Part shown: positions 46,244-55,277 of the stretch, in pieces
Layout of the letters: every line of letters begins with the position of its first letter
Numbering within the stretch: the stretch's first letter is position 1
Assembly: GCF_002196515.1 (NCBI RefSeq)
Contig: NZ_CP018835.1
Span: forward strand, 1,674,001-1,738,000
Direction of reading: 5' to 3'
Length of the DNA stretch: 64,000 nt
Source of the DNA: Vibrio gazogenes
Lineage (GTDB): Bacteria; Pseudomonadota; Gammaproteobacteria; Enterobacterales; Vibrionaceae
Notes under the pieces: generated by a model
Seen by the model: the letters and a program-made list of their open reading frames with translations, nothing else
Told to the model about the DNA's origin: nothing
The model's database searches: none
Position numbers and translations under genes: made by a program

Positions 46244-49200
46244 ATGGGGACTTTGAACTTCCGTCTTGTCAGTGGTGTCGGTGAAGCGTTGGTGGTTCGT
46301 GACTATCAGGGACATGAATCGGTTTCTGATTCACACGATGCACAGGGCAACCCGGTCTATGGCTTTCGCTACCACATCGAACTGGCCAGCCGCGATTCAA
46401 GCATCAGTGCCGAGCAACTGGTCGATACGACCGCTGTCTTAGAAGTCATCCGCGATGGTGAAGTCGTACAACAAGTCCATGGTATTGTGCGCAGCTTCAG
46501 CCGGGGGGATACCGGCCATCATCACACCTATTACTCCCTGACACTGGTGCCCGCCCTTGAGCGACTGTCCCTGCGCCACAACAGCCGGATTTTCCAACAT
46601 AAAACCGTCCCAGAGATTCTGGCCATTCTCCTTGATGAAATGCACATCACCGACTACGCCTTTTCCGTCAAACGGGAATGTGCACCGCGGGAGTTCTGCG
46701 TTCAGTATCGGGAGACCGATTTAGCATTCTTCCATCGGTTGGCGGCTGAAGAAGGGTTGATGTACACCTTCAGCCATGAGTCCGAAAAACATACCTTAAT
46801 CGTCACTGATAACAGTGCCGGATTTACCCAACTGGGCGGCACCGTCCCCTATAACGTACTGTCCGGTGGTGTCGCGGAAACTCCTTATGTTTCTGCCATC
46901 AGTGAGACCAAACAATCCGAGGTGACGGAAGTTGCCATGCGGGATTACAGCTTTAAAAAGCCCGACTACAACTTTAAACAGTCCGCCCTTGGCAGTGACA
47001 TGGCTTACCAACTGCCAGACTACCAACACTACGATGCACCGGGGCGCTATAAAGATGATGCCAGCGGCAAAGCCTTCAGTCAGATTCGCCTCGAATCACT
47101 GCGCCGGGCAAGCCACACCGCATCGGGTAAAAGTAACCAAGCCAAGCTTCAGGCCGGTGTGGTATTCACTCTGGCCGACCATCTTGACAGCACCATGAAT
47201 CGCCCCTGGCTGATTGTCGGGATTGACCATCAGGGCAGTCAGCCCCAAGCACTGGAAGAATCCGGTGGCAGCGGTGCGACCACATACAGCAACCAGTTTG
47301 TTGTCATTCCGAATGAAACGCTGTGGCGCATGCAGCCACACCCCAAACCACAAGTGGACGGCCCGATGGTCGCCACCGTAGTCGGGCCGCAAGGCGAAGA
47401 AATCTACTGTGATGAACACGGTCGGGTGAAGCTCTCCTTCCCGTGGGACCGTTACAGCAATGAAGATGAGCACAGCTCTTGTTGGGTTCGCGTCGCCCAA
47501 GGCTGGGCAGGTGCCCAGTACGGGATGGTCGCCCTCCCCCGTGTCGGCCATGAAGTGATTGTTACTTTCCTCAATGGTGACCCGGACCAGCCGCTGGTGA
47601 CCGGTCGCACCTATCATGCGACCAACACGCCGCCTTATTCTCTGCCGGATAACAAAACCAAAACTGTCATTCGCACCCAAACCCATCAGGGCACCGGTTT
47701 TAACGAATTAAGTTTTGAAGACCAGTCCGGCAGCGAGAAAATTTACCTCCACGCGCAGAAAGACTACGAAGCGCTGGTTGAAAACGACAGCACCACCCAG
47801 ATTAAACATGACCGCCATCTCACGGTAGAAAACGACCGTTACAGCCATGTGCAGGTCAACGACCACCTGAGCATCGACGGTGAGCAGCGCACCGCCATCA
47901 AGCAAAACCTCACCCTTGCAACCGATGCCTCGCTGCACCAGAAAGTCGGCCAGAAAACCATTGTCGATTCAGGCAGCGAAGTGCATCTCAAGGCCGGTAA
48001 GGCCGTCGTCCTCGATGCCGGTAATGAAATCACCGTCAAAGTCGGTGGCAGCTTTATCAAAGTCGATGCCGGCGGTGTGCATGTGGTCAGCGGTGCCATC
48101 AACCTCAACTCCGGCGGCAGTGCCGGCAGCGGCTCAGGTTACGGCGGACAGCCGGCCACCATGCCGAATATCCTCAAAGCACTGACACCACCGGAAGAGG
48201 CGCAGGCACCGTCATTTGCGGCAAGCGAAGTGCAAGCATCACCACAGCTCATTCCTTATTCACCAAACCTGATTCAGCAGGTTGAAGCAGATATGCTGAC
48301 AGGCACACCAATCACACCGGTTTGTAAAGTACCGGTTGGTGGGCCGTGTCCGTTTGGGGATTTTGATGCCAGTAATATGGTTGCGATGTTTGCTCCTTCC
48401 AGCTCGGGATCTAATTCTGCTCAGGGGAAATCAGAAACTGAATCCAAAGAAGTAGCACTGACAACACCGGTGATGATTTTTGAAACCAAGCGTCAGATGG
48501 ACGACATGAATGCCAAAGACATGCATCATGGCGATTATGATGAGCAGACATTAAAAGAGCAGTTTGATCTGAGAGATGTTTCAGCCAAGCTCAATGCTTA
48601 TACAGGCCTGAAGTTTCCAGAAGTTTATCCTGGCTATTATGGCGGCTATTCCCGACAGACCGAAGAGTATCTCAGTCTGGCTGAACGTTCAGAGATTATG
48701 TTTGATGAGTTCCGTGATCTGGCGAAAATGTTCTCATGGCACGGTGCTTATAAAAATGTGATCAATGAGATGATCACGCATATGCAGAAGAACACCGGAG
48801 AGCCGTTTAGTTCTCCATTACTGGATCAAGCACTGAAAGAGCAGATTGAAGGAGATGATTCTGAAAACAGTTCTTTGCAACATATTAAAGACGCTTTAAT
48901 AAAGAATATTGAATGGTCTGAGGGAATATATCCCGAGGCGAAGGAAGAATTATTAACTAGTGAAGTGGGGCGTTCTATCTTACCTAGATTTGACGATTTT
49001 AAAGACTATACCAATGGATTAGTAATCTGTGTTCACGATATTTGGTCTGCTCAAATCACTCTTCAATCTCTACAAGTAAGTGGAAATCAGTTTACAGCAA
49101 CTGTTCATTATAGGGTTCAAGACCACTTTGGGTTAGATGATGCAGATATTTCTAATTGGGCTTATCGACAGGCTCGTATCTTCAGGCTTTGGTTTGTCTT

Positions 49201-49282
49201 GCAGCGTTGGGAACAATTTGACTTTAAACCATTTATTACTGAAATGAATGCCACTGTAACAATTAAAGGAACTCGAATATGA
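46244..49282 (+). CDS. vgrG: VgrG spike with C-terminal DUF3289-like domain (copy 1)
   Basis: VgrG trimers tip the type VI needle; this 1,012-residue one is an 'evolved' VgrG. Residues 1-370 are gp27-like. About 370-460 form the gp5 OB fold, with Cys-Asp-Glu-His-Gly-Arg-Val-Lys and Pro-Arg-Val-Gly-His-Glu-Val. About 465-625 form the beta needle with repeated Val-Glu-Asn-Asp and Lys-Val-Gly motifs. A linker has Cys-Lys-Val-Pro-Val-Gly-Gly-Pro-Cys. Residues about 745-1012 resemble DUF3289 (Leu-Pro-Arg-Phe-Asp, Gly-Leu-Val-Ile-Cys-Val-His-Asp-Ile-Trp, Asp-His-Phe-Gly-Leu-Asp-Asp, Trp-Phe-Val-Leu-Gln-Arg-Trp), a candidate toxin. The frame opens at 46193, but ATG 46244 is chosen because only from there do both copies agree. 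Its TGA overlaps the next ATG. Confidence 0.92.
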   Translation: MGTLNFRLVSGVGEALVVRDYQGHESVSDSHDAQGNPVYGFRYHIELASRDSSISAEQLVDTTAVLEVIRDGEVVQQVHGIVRSFSRGDTGHHHTYYSLTLVPALERLSLRHNSRIFQHKTVPEILAILLDEMHITDYAFSVKRECAPREFCVQYRETDLAFFHRLAAEEGLMYTFSHESEKHTLIVTDNSAGFTQLGGTVPYNVLSGGVAETPYVSAISETKQSEVTEVAMRDYSFKKPDYNFKQSALGSDMAYQLPDYQHYDAPGRYKDDASGKAFSQIRLESLRRASHTASGKSNQAKLQAGVVFTLADHLDSTMNRPWLIVGIDHQGSQPQALEESGGSGATTYSNQFVVIPNETLWRMQPHPKPQVDGPMVATVVGPQGEEIYCDEHGRVKLSFPWDRYSNEDEHSSCWVRVAQGWAGAQYGMVALPRVGHEVIVTFLNGDPDQPLVTGRTYHATNTPPYSLPDNKTKTVIRTQTHQGTGFNELSFEDQSGSEKIYLHAQKDYEALVENDSTTQIKHDRHLTVENDRYSHVQVNDHLSIDGEQRTAIKQNLTLATDASLHQKVGQKTIVDSGSEVHLKAGKAVVLDAGNEITVKVGGSFIKVDAGGVHVVSGAINLNSGGSAGSGSGYGGQPATMPNILKALTPPEEAQAPSFAASEVQASPQLIPYSPNLIQQVEADMLTGTPITPVCKVPVGGPCPFGDFDASNMVAMFAPSSSGSNSAQGKSETESKEVALTTPVMIFETKRQMDDMNAKDMHHGDYDEQTLKEQFDLRDVSAKLNAYTGLKFPEVYPGYYGGYSRQTEEYLSLAERSEIMFDEFRDLAKMFSWHGAYKNVINEMITHMQKNTGEPFSSPLLDQALKEQIEGDDSENSSLQHIKDALIKNIEWSEGIYPEAKEELLTSEVGRSILPRFDDFKDYTNGLVICVHDIWSAQITLQSLQVSGNQFTATVHYRVQDHFGLDDADISNWAYRQARIFRLWFVLQRWEQFDFKPFITEMNATVTIKGTRI

Positions 49283-49683
49283 GTAAGAAATCATGGGTAA
49301 TTCTGGCATTTATTTTTTGTGGATTGATTTATTTTAGTTATCAAACTCTTCGCCCAGTAGAGATCGTCGATGTTCATCAGGATAAACACTGGACTGATAT
49401 TGTTGTTAAAAATTTTCCTGTAACCCGTTGGGGGAAAGTTCAGTGGTGGGAAGATAATCAGGATTTTTTAAAAGAAAAATATGGTATCCCCAAGCCGTTT
49501 AGTGATGGGACTTTCGAAATTACTTTCTGGGATATTGGTTCTGGTTATCGCGTTGATCGAATGGTTGATCAAGACTCTGATTTGCTCTGTTTTAAAGATA
49601 TGGACGTAAAAGCAAACTGCATTGAGAAAGACCGAGTTTTTAGTGTATCTATGTCGAAGAATTTGGGATTGCAATATAAGTAA
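49279..49683 (+). CDS. DUF943 membrane protein, candidate immunity protein A1
   Basis: The 134-residue protein has an N-terminal membrane helix (about residues 7-23). Its soluble part has DUF943 features: Leu-Arg-Pro-Val-Glu-Ile-Val-Asp-Val-His-Gln, Val-Lys-Asn-Phe-Pro-Val-Thr, Trp-Trp-Glu-Asp-Asn, Leu-Lys-Glu-Lys-Tyr-Gly-Ile-Pro-Lys and Asp-Ile-Gly-Ser-Gly-Tyr. The ATG overlaps the vgrG stop as ATGA. DUF3289 and DUF943 genes are neighbours in other type VI loci as I recall, so this is a likely periplasm-facing immunity protein against the VgrG C-terminal domain. The function is inferred. Confidence 0.8.
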   Translation: MSKKSWVILAFIFCGLIYFSYQTLRPVEIVDVHQDKHWTDIVVKNFPVTRWGKVQWWEDNQDFLKEKYGIPKPFSDGTFEITFWDIGSGYRVDRMVDQDSDLLCFKDMDVKANCIEKDRVFSVSMSKNLGLQYK

Positions 49684-49684
49684 T

Positions 49685-49765
49685 ATGGCATTGGCACAGT
49701 TCGACTTTAAGCTGTTTATTACTGGAATGAATGCATTGACAACACTTAAAGGAATACGATCATGA
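49685..49765 (+). pseudogene. Remnant of a DUF3289/VgrG C-terminus
   Basis: The spacer between the two DUF943 genes translates in one frame to Ala-Gln-Phe-Asp-Phe-Lys-Leu-Phe-Ile-Thr-Gly-Met-Asn-Ala. It then ends Leu-Lys-Gly-Ile-Arg-Ser and a TGA that overlaps the next ATG. The intact VgrG ends Glu-Gln-Phe-Asp-Phe-Lys-Pro-Phe-Ile-Thr-Glu-Met-Asn-Ala and Ile-Lys-Gly-Thr-Arg-Ile with the same overlap. This is the stump of an older toxin tail that came with the second immunity gene. Confidence 0.85.
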
Positions 49766-50163
49766 CCATAAAGAAACTGGGATGGATGATTTTAATATTT
49801 GTCTTGGGGTATAGCTTATTTTTACTTTTAAGGCCTGTAGAAATCATTGATGTTCATCAAGATGGAAGATGGAGCAGAGTTGTTGTAAAGCATTTTCCTA
49901 TCACTCGTAAGGGGAAAATAGATTGGTGGGAGCAAAATAAAGCCAATTTAAAAGAAAAATATGATGTACCTAAAATAGATAGTCATGGTTATTTTAATGT
50001 TTCTTTTTTGGATATTGGCTCTGGTTATCGCGTTGATCGAATGGTTGATCAAGATTCTTATTTACTTTGTTTTGAAGACATGAAAGTGGATGCAAATTGT
50101 ATTGAAAAAAATAAGGTATTCGAAGTGGTTAAGGGGCGAAACGGTGGGCTTCAATTTCGTTGA
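49762..50163 (+). CDS. DUF943 membrane protein, candidate immunity protein A2
   Basis: This 133-residue paralogue of the preceding gene has the same membrane helix, Leu-Arg-Pro-Val-Glu-Ile-Ile-Asp-Val-His-Gln, Trp-Trp-Glu-Gln-Asn-Lys, Asp-Ile-Gly-Ser-Gly-Tyr-Arg-Val-Asp-Arg-Met-Val and Cys-Ile-Glu-Lys-Asn. Identity is high in the middle and lower at the ends. It is preceded by the toxin-tail stump, so it looks like an orphan immunity gene against a related but lost toxin. Both genes are more AT rich than vgrG. Confidence 0.78.
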   Translation: MTIKKLGWMILIFVLGYSLFLLLRPVEIIDVHQDGRWSRVVVKHFPITRKGKIDWWEQNKANLKEKYDVPKIDSHGYFNVSFLDIGSGYRVDRMVDQDSYLLCFEDMKVDANCIEKNKVFEVVKGRNGGLQFR

Positions 50164-50216
50164 GGACTTATGATTAGTTACGGTAAAAAGTTTCTGGGCA
50201 CTGGGATGTCGAAAAT

Positions 50217-50519
50217 ATGTTGCTAAAGAGATGGGTTCGACGTCTTTGTCTTATTGTTTTGGTCTTATTAATACTTAAGGTCAGTTTTGATATTTGGGTC
50301 ACTCCTGATTATAAAGGACAAGACGCTTATGTGAGCAATTCTCCAGATGGTCAATATAAAGCGCTGATAGTACCTACGACCAGCCGAACCGTACTGATTC
50401 TTCAACACTTAAAAGACCAAAATAATCTGATAGTGACACCACTTCCAAAAGACTGGGTTGCGAGTCTTTCCGACGATAATTGGACTTGTGATAAAGAGAA
50501 TGGCTGCACGGCTTACTGA
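50217..50519 (+). CDS. Small membrane-anchored protein of the type VI island (copy 1)
   Basis: The 100-residue product has a basic start, one membrane helix (about residues 9-25, Leu-Cys-Leu-Ile-Val-Leu-Val-Leu-Leu) and a periplasmic-type part with Ser-Pro-Asp-Gly-Gln-Tyr-Lys-Ala. I do not recognise the family. The position after two immunity-like genes suggests another immunity protein. There is no strong ribosome-binding site; a short upstream frame (from 50170, 18 codons) ends by overlapping its start, like the toxin-tail overlaps before the DUF943 genes. The frame continues 40 codons past its stop. Confidence 0.6.
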   Translation: MLLKRWVRRLCLIVLVLLILKVSFDIWVTPDYKGQDAYVSNSPDGQYKALIVPTTSRTVLILQHLKDQNNLIVTPLPKDWVASLSDDNWTCDKENGCTAY

Positions 50520-50642
50520 GCCGGATATCAGCCTGAGTTTTCTTTACCGCCTTCATTCTGGTTGCGTTTGCATACATGGCTGACGATTAAGATAAAACAT
50601 TTAGAGAATCCGCAACTAAAAGAAATAAATCGGGATGAATAA
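50520..50642 (+). other. In-frame open extension after the 100-residue gene
   Basis: Directly after the TGA at 50517-50519 the same frame stays open for 40 codons to a TAA at 50640. It reads Pro-Glu-Phe-Ser-Leu-Pro-Pro-Ser-Phe-Trp-Leu-Arg-Leu-His-Thr-Trp, which looks like protein. It may be the tail of a longer gene cut by a stop, or the remnant of another module. The same sequence occurs at 63160-63282. Confidence 0.45.
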
Positions 50643-50699
50643 TGTCAGTATTGTCATGTTGGTAACAGGCTAGAGCAAAATTATGAGATATGAACAAAC

Positions 50700-51500
50700 A
50701 TGCTTAATTTAACACACGAATACCACGGTGAGACAGTCAACTGGTATGCCGTGGTTCGCGGTGATACCGGGCTTGCGCCAGCAGTTTATCAGTGGATTGA
50801 CGGCCACCAGATTGAGCCGCTTTACCTGATGACCGTCTTAGATAGCTTGCAGGATGAAAGTCCGCTGGTTATTGCCTTGAAATATGGTGGCGGTGATCCG
50901 CTGACGGATAAACTGCCCCCGGAGCAGACGATTTACTTTTCAGCCCCGATGAATGTGGCCATGGACGATGTGCTTCATCAACTACGCACGCGGATGGTGG
51001 TTTACTTTGAAGGCAATACAACCGGCCTGCTCCACTATTATCATCCACAAGTTGCGAGTTATTTGTTCACTCTGGCTGACCGTGAGGATACCAGTGGATG
51101 GCTGGGGTTATGCTGCTCTGCCATGGTCTACCGCCAACAGCTTAGTGAATCGGCAAGTTGGGTTGAAGTCGGTGATGGGCATAGTGAAGCGGACCCGGAC
51201 GTCTGGGTGATGCAGCCAAGTCAGGAACAAGCACTTGAACGCTTACACGAAGACAAAATCATTGCTGCATGGGCGCAGCAGGCCGATGTCGATGAGATCG
51301 ACTGGCTGTGTCAATATCAAGTCACCCGTTTCTGTCAAACCTACGATATTCAGGCAGAGCCGCTGCAAAGCCATTTACGTCTGTGGGCACAGCAGAACAC
51401 CTTTTATTTAGATGACTTCCAACCGGAAGAACAATTCGTGGCGCTCCTGCCGGAGCAAAAAATCGAACAATTAGAACAACGCGTGGCGAGAGGATTATAA
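50700..51500 (+). CDS. DUF4123 type VI effector adaptor (VasW/Tap-like, copy 1)
   Basis: DUF4123 proteins bind a VgrG and load the effector encoded next to them. The 266-residue product starts with Tyr-Ala-Val-Val-Arg-Gly-Asp, Leu-Tyr-Leu-Met-Thr-Val-Leu-Asp, and later Leu-Arg-Thr-Arg-Met-Val-Val-Tyr-Phe-Glu-Gly-Asn with Leu-Leu-His-Tyr-Tyr-His-Pro, the Leu-Phe-Arg-Tyr-Tyr-Asp-like DUF4123 core. The C-terminal half is a helical lobe. It lies three bases before the VasX-like gene, which should be its cargo, matching vasW-vasX in V. cholerae. Confidence 0.85.
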   Translation: MLNLTHEYHGETVNWYAVVRGDTGLAPAVYQWIDGHQIEPLYLMTVLDSLQDESPLVIALKYGGGDPLTDKLPPEQTIYFSAPMNVAMDDVLHQLRTRMVVYFEGNTTGLLHYYHPQVASYLFTLADREDTSGWLGLCCSAMVYRQQLSESASWVEVGDGHSEADPDVWVMQPSQEQALERLHEDKIIAAWAQQADVDEIDWLCQYQVTRFCQTYDIQAEPLQSHLRLWAQQNTFYLDDFQPEEQFVALLPEQKIEQLEQRVARGL

Positions 51501-51503
51501 CTT

Positions 51504-54500
51504 ATGGCTTGTACATGTGATCATAACAAACTGCTGTTGATCGAAGTCACCGGAACCCAACATGAGCCCCATCAGGATTTTGCGTTCTATGACCTGACCG
51601 ATATGACCCAACAATCAGCGCTGGAGGGGAAAAAGTATACCGACAAAGCCCTCGCTGAAACAACGATTTACGGCTGGGACTGGTGTCAGGAAAAAGAAAA
51701 CCGCAATGTCTGGCTCTCTGTGAAAGCCAGCGACGGCCCGATCATGCTACCGTTGTTCGACAATGTCAGCTATACCCAACGCATTGCCAAAGGCCCGCAG
51801 AAATATCAGCTTCATTCATTTATTCCGTTGACAGTGTTACCGACACTCAAAGAACATGCGACTAAAAATGAACGAGTGGCCCCATTACGCGACGGTTATC
51901 TCTATATAGCCTACAACGGTAAGATCTGGCGGGAAATCGAAATTTCAGCGACAGATGACGGAAAGCCCTGTTTCAAAGACATTAACCTATTTGCTTATCG
52001 GCAAGGCCGAGATAAGCCGGTCAAAACAGAGACGAAACGTGAAGTCACGGGCGAAGCGTTAAAAGAGATCTGGTATCCGGCCAAAGAGAATGGCCGCAAA
52101 ACCAATATCCGTATGGCCTTCTCCGAAGTGCAATGGAGTGGCGCGCGGATCAACCGCCTGGAAGCGAATCCATCCGAGTTGAATCAGCGAATGGAGTCTA
52201 TCATCGGCCTGAACCGAGCAGCCGATATGGTCGAAATGCGAGTCAGAGATGACGTATCAGAGCTTCAGTTAGCCGATCCTTGTGCATTTAATAAAGACCT
52301 GTCCGGAAAAATACTGCAAACACGCCTAGAATCAGCCCAAAAAGAGCGTGACGAATACTGCAAAGATGATTCTTTTACCACCTATACCGAGATGAACTAT
52401 GAATATGACGCCCGTTCTTCGGTTTTAGGCAAAGCGCTTTGGCAAGTCCAAAAAGATGCGAAGGTAGAAAACCTCGGCCCTGAGCCTAAATTTCCTTCAT
52501 GGGAAGGTGAAGCAACAGCGGATTATCTTGCCGATGCAAAATCAAGAAAGCTGCAAGTCCTTTATTTAATGGATCCGATTTTTAACCTACGCCATCACCT
52601 TGCTATCTTGCAATACGCGAATAGCTTTTTACAACAAATTCAGCTTGATGCGATGAGTCAGCCTTTCTACAAAAGCGCAGAACTGTTACAGATGTTCGTC
52701 TTAACCCCGAAACTCGGAGAACAAGAGAACCCGTCCTATAAATTTAAAAAACACGTTGATTTGAAAGACCATAGTACCTTTAAACGCACCTTACGCTTCC
52801 ACTGGCGGGAGAAAATACGTGAAGATGTATTAGTACTGCAAAAGAAAGTTCTCGAACAACTCAAAGACAGCCAGTTCGCTCTTGCTCTGAAAGATATTAT
52901 CAGTCTGGATGATGCCAACGCATTGGGTGGCCTTATACTGGTCAACACTTGCCGCCATGCGCTCTTATCTGACCCGGATCAAAGTGATCAGTTGCTGCCG
53001 AAACATAAACGCCGTGACTTCTCATCTTCACAAGCCTCGGTGAATAAAATTTTTGTCGATGATAGTACCAACCCATTAAGAGAGATGTTGTTCGGTAATC
53101 AAGATACTCAGGAAACCTTAAAAAAATATTTAGACACCGTCGAAGAAACCGCACCTTACAAAAAAGAGCTGGAAAAATTGGAAGGTGAAGCCAATGACGG
53201 CTCTGGGATTATCAATGTTGCCCATCTGGCCAAGCTGGTCTCGCAAGGGCTAGAGATGAAACCTGCAAACCTTGAGCAGGTAGAAGCCGGCACGTTAATT
53301 CGAATTTCACAAAATGCGGAACAATCGGAATTTCCGCAAGTGCGCCGAATTATGGGGGCTATCGATGCGATGTTCAGCAGCTATTTCCAACAAGGATTGG
53401 ATTTAGCCACATTAACCGCAGCATTGGCCGAAACGAAACCAGCCACCATCTCAGTGCCGTTTAAAAAGCTATATACCGATGCTGTCGGCATGGCCAAAAT
53501 GTTTGGCGGTGATACCTTAAAATCGCTGACCTTCGTCCCGGTGAAAGGTGAAAAAATTGAAGGTTATGTGATTGGACTCGATGGTTCCGGCACCAAATCC
53601 GGGGTGAGTATTGAACAGTCTTCGGCGGCCTATCGAAATACACAAGGGCGACAGGTTGCTCATGGTGATGTATCGGTAGACGGTGAGAAAATCGCATCAA
53701 CCAGTAAAGCCCGGATGCCCAAAAAAGCAGGGCTGGAAATTCAACAAGATTTACAACTGCTTGTGCTGAAAGATGTTAACTCAGATGCAGCCCAGTTTAT
53801 CAAAAATAACCATAAGCTGATTGATGAACTCAAAACTGCTGATATGTCTCAGACGCATGTCACCAAAACTAATGCCTACGAAAAATTTCATATTCCTTTG
53901 TTTGTCTTGGCAATTGAATTACAGAATTGTTGGAATGCTATAAGCTATGCATATACACACTCAAATGATGACTTCTGGTATTCTCAAACTAATATTGTGA
54001 GTGCCGCATTTGATATTACTATTGCCAGTATACATAGCCGTAACTTGATGAAAGCCAATACGGGTCGATTATTTGCCCTCTCAGATAAAACCGCACTTCA
54101 GTTGGGGCCTGAGATCCGCTCAGCCTGGCCAAAAGGCAAACTCGGTGTTGAATTAGTTGGCAGAGTGACAGCCCTTGAGCTGGTCGGCTGTGCCGCCGGA
54201 TTATTAACAGCCGGAGTAATGGTCTGGGATATGATCCGTCTGTTTGGTAAAAACGACAATGATGCCGCTTGGGGCACCGCCTTAATGGCGGTCGGTGTGG
54301 TGTTCGGCTCAGTGGCAGGTATCTTTTTTTCCTCCACTTGGAGCTTTCTAGGCATGGGGCCGATCGGCTGGATCTCACTGCTTGTTATCGGGGCCGGATT
54401 TTTGATTACCTATCTGTTTACCGACGGGCCGTTGGAAGCATGGATTAAAAACGGCCCCTTCGGTGAAGACCCGGCAACCGGAAAAGATGACTATGCCTTT

Positions 54501-55271
54501 TTAACCCAGCAGCCGGAAGAGGCTTATAAACAGTTACTCAGCCTGTTTGTCTCTCTGCGTATTCAGGTTGACCCGATTGAGGCAGCACCATTTACTGCCA
54601 CCGAGCGACACGCCTATAAAACTGCGGGGGTCACCCACTGTGTCCGAGTGAAATCCAATGTTGCTCAACTATTCAATATTAAGGATGGGAATATCAAGTT
54701 CAAGGTAAAATTCCGTCAGGTGTTAGAACAAGTCAGTGAAAGTCTCGATGAAATAGAAGCCAGAGAACGTATGAAACGGACCTTCGGTGCTGAAACAGCC
54801 GAGAAATACCGTGCACCGATGTGGCGGGTGATCAAACATCAACCGATTCAGGCATCGAAAACCATCAAGACCCCAGAAGAGCGAATCTATCTGTTGAAAA
54901 ACACCTATGCAGACAGAGCCAGTGAAGTTGCTTATCGGACCACGATACGTTACCAACGCAATATTCAGGTACTGGCTCAGGTAAAAGTCAAAGATATGCC
55001 CTTCCCCCAGCCACCACTGGATGAATTTAAGCAAACCCAACAACATTTGAAAGAGGGTAAAATTAGCGTTGAGGTTGCTGATTTTGATGACGGGCAACCG
55101 GTTGGATTGTGGGAAAATCTGTTTAATAACCCGAAAAGCCACCCGGTAAACTATTACTGGGCCGACTCCCGTGAGCGGGAATATCAGTTTACCGCAGCCG
55201 ATAAACAGACAGAGAGTGAATCACAATCGGAGACTCACGCCGATTCTCAAGCACAATTACAGCAAGGGTAA
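51504..55271 (+). CDS. VasX-like membrane-targeting type VI effector
   Basis: The 1,255-residue protein starts Met-Ala-Cys-Thr-Cys-Asp and has in its first 180 residues Leu-Arg-Asp-Gly-Tyr-Leu-Tyr-Ile-Ala and Trp-Arg-Glu-Ile, as in VasX N-terminal regions that contact the adaptor and VgrG. The middle is long and helical. Near residues 888-972 are three hydrophobic segments (Gly-Cys-Ala-Ala-Gly-Leu-Leu, Gly-Val-Val-Phe-Gly-Ser-Val, Leu-Leu-Val-Ile-Gly-Ala-Gly), as in pore-forming colicin-like toxins. The last 280 residues are soluble. Order after DUF4123 and before membrane immunity-like genes equals vasW-vasX-tsiV2. Membrane permeabilisation is inferred. Confidence 0.78.
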   Translation: MACTCDHNKLLLIEVTGTQHEPHQDFAFYDLTDMTQQSALEGKKYTDKALAETTIYGWDWCQEKENRNVWLSVKASDGPIMLPLFDNVSYTQRIAKGPQKYQLHSFIPLTVLPTLKEHATKNERVAPLRDGYLYIAYNGKIWREIEISATDDGKPCFKDINLFAYRQGRDKPVKTETKREVTGEALKEIWYPAKENGRKTNIRMAFSEVQWSGARINRLEANPSELNQRMESIIGLNRAADMVEMRVRDDVSELQLADPCAFNKDLSGKILQTRLESAQKERDEYCKDDSFTTYTEMNYEYDARSSVLGKALWQVQKDAKVENLGPEPKFPSWEGEATADYLADAKSRKLQVLYLMDPIFNLRHHLAILQYANSFLQQIQLDAMSQPFYKSAELLQMFVLTPKLGEQENPSYKFKKHVDLKDHSTFKRTLRFHWREKIREDVLVLQKKVLEQLKDSQFALALKDIISLDDANALGGLILVNTCRHALLSDPDQSDQLLPKHKRRDFSSSQASVNKIFVDDSTNPLREMLFGNQDTQETLKKYLDTVEETAPYKKELEKLEGEANDGSGIINVAHLAKLVSQGLEMKPANLEQVEAGTLIRISQNAEQSEFPQVRRIMGAIDAMFSSYFQQGLDLATLTAALAETKPATISVPFKKLYTDAVGMAKMFGGDTLKSLTFVPVKGEKIEGYVIGLDGSGTKSGVSIEQSSAAYRNTQGRQVAHGDVSVDGEKIASTSKARMPKKAGLEIQQDLQLLVLKDVNSDAAQFIKNNHKLIDELKTADMSQTHVTKTNAYEKFHIPLFVLAIELQNCWNAISYAYTHSNDDFWYSQTNIVSAAFDITIASIHSRNLMKANTGRLFALSDKTALQLGPEIRSAWPKGKLGVELVGRVTALELVGCAAGLLTAGVMVWDMIRLFGKNDNDAAWGTALMAVGVVFGSVAGIFFSSTWSFLGMGPIGWISLLVIGAGFLITYLFTDGPLEAWIKNGPFGEDPATGKDDYAFLTQQPEEAYKQLLSLFVSLRIQVDPIEAAPFTATERHAYKTAGVTHCVRVKSNVAQLFNIKDGNIKFKVKFRQVLEQVSESLDEIEARERMKRTFGAETAEKYRAPMWRVIKHQPIQASKTIKTPEERIYLLKNTYADRASEVAYRTTIRYQRNIQVLAQVKVKDMPFPQPPLDEFKQTQQHLKEGKISVEVADFDDGQPVGLWENLFNNPKSHPVNYYWADSREREYQFTAADKQTESESQSETHADSQAQLQQG

Positions 55272-55277
55272 CCATCC

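Larger units (their letters stand above)
46223..51360 (+). repeat. Large direct duplication, copy A
   Basis: Bases 46223-51360 recur at 58863-64000 with a constant offset of 12,640. I noticed a single difference, A at 46381 against G at 59021, silent in vgrG. The left boundary is sharp, 21 bases before the vgrG start. The right boundary is beyond the window. The unit covers vgrG, both DUF943 genes, the 100-residue gene and the DUF4123 gene. Confidence 0.95.

Noticed and set aside
47096..47686. 196-codon minus-strand frame inside vgrG (and its duplicate at 59736-60326)
   Set aside because: It is a shadow of the GC-rich VgrG gp5 region; the plus-strand frame has all family motifs.
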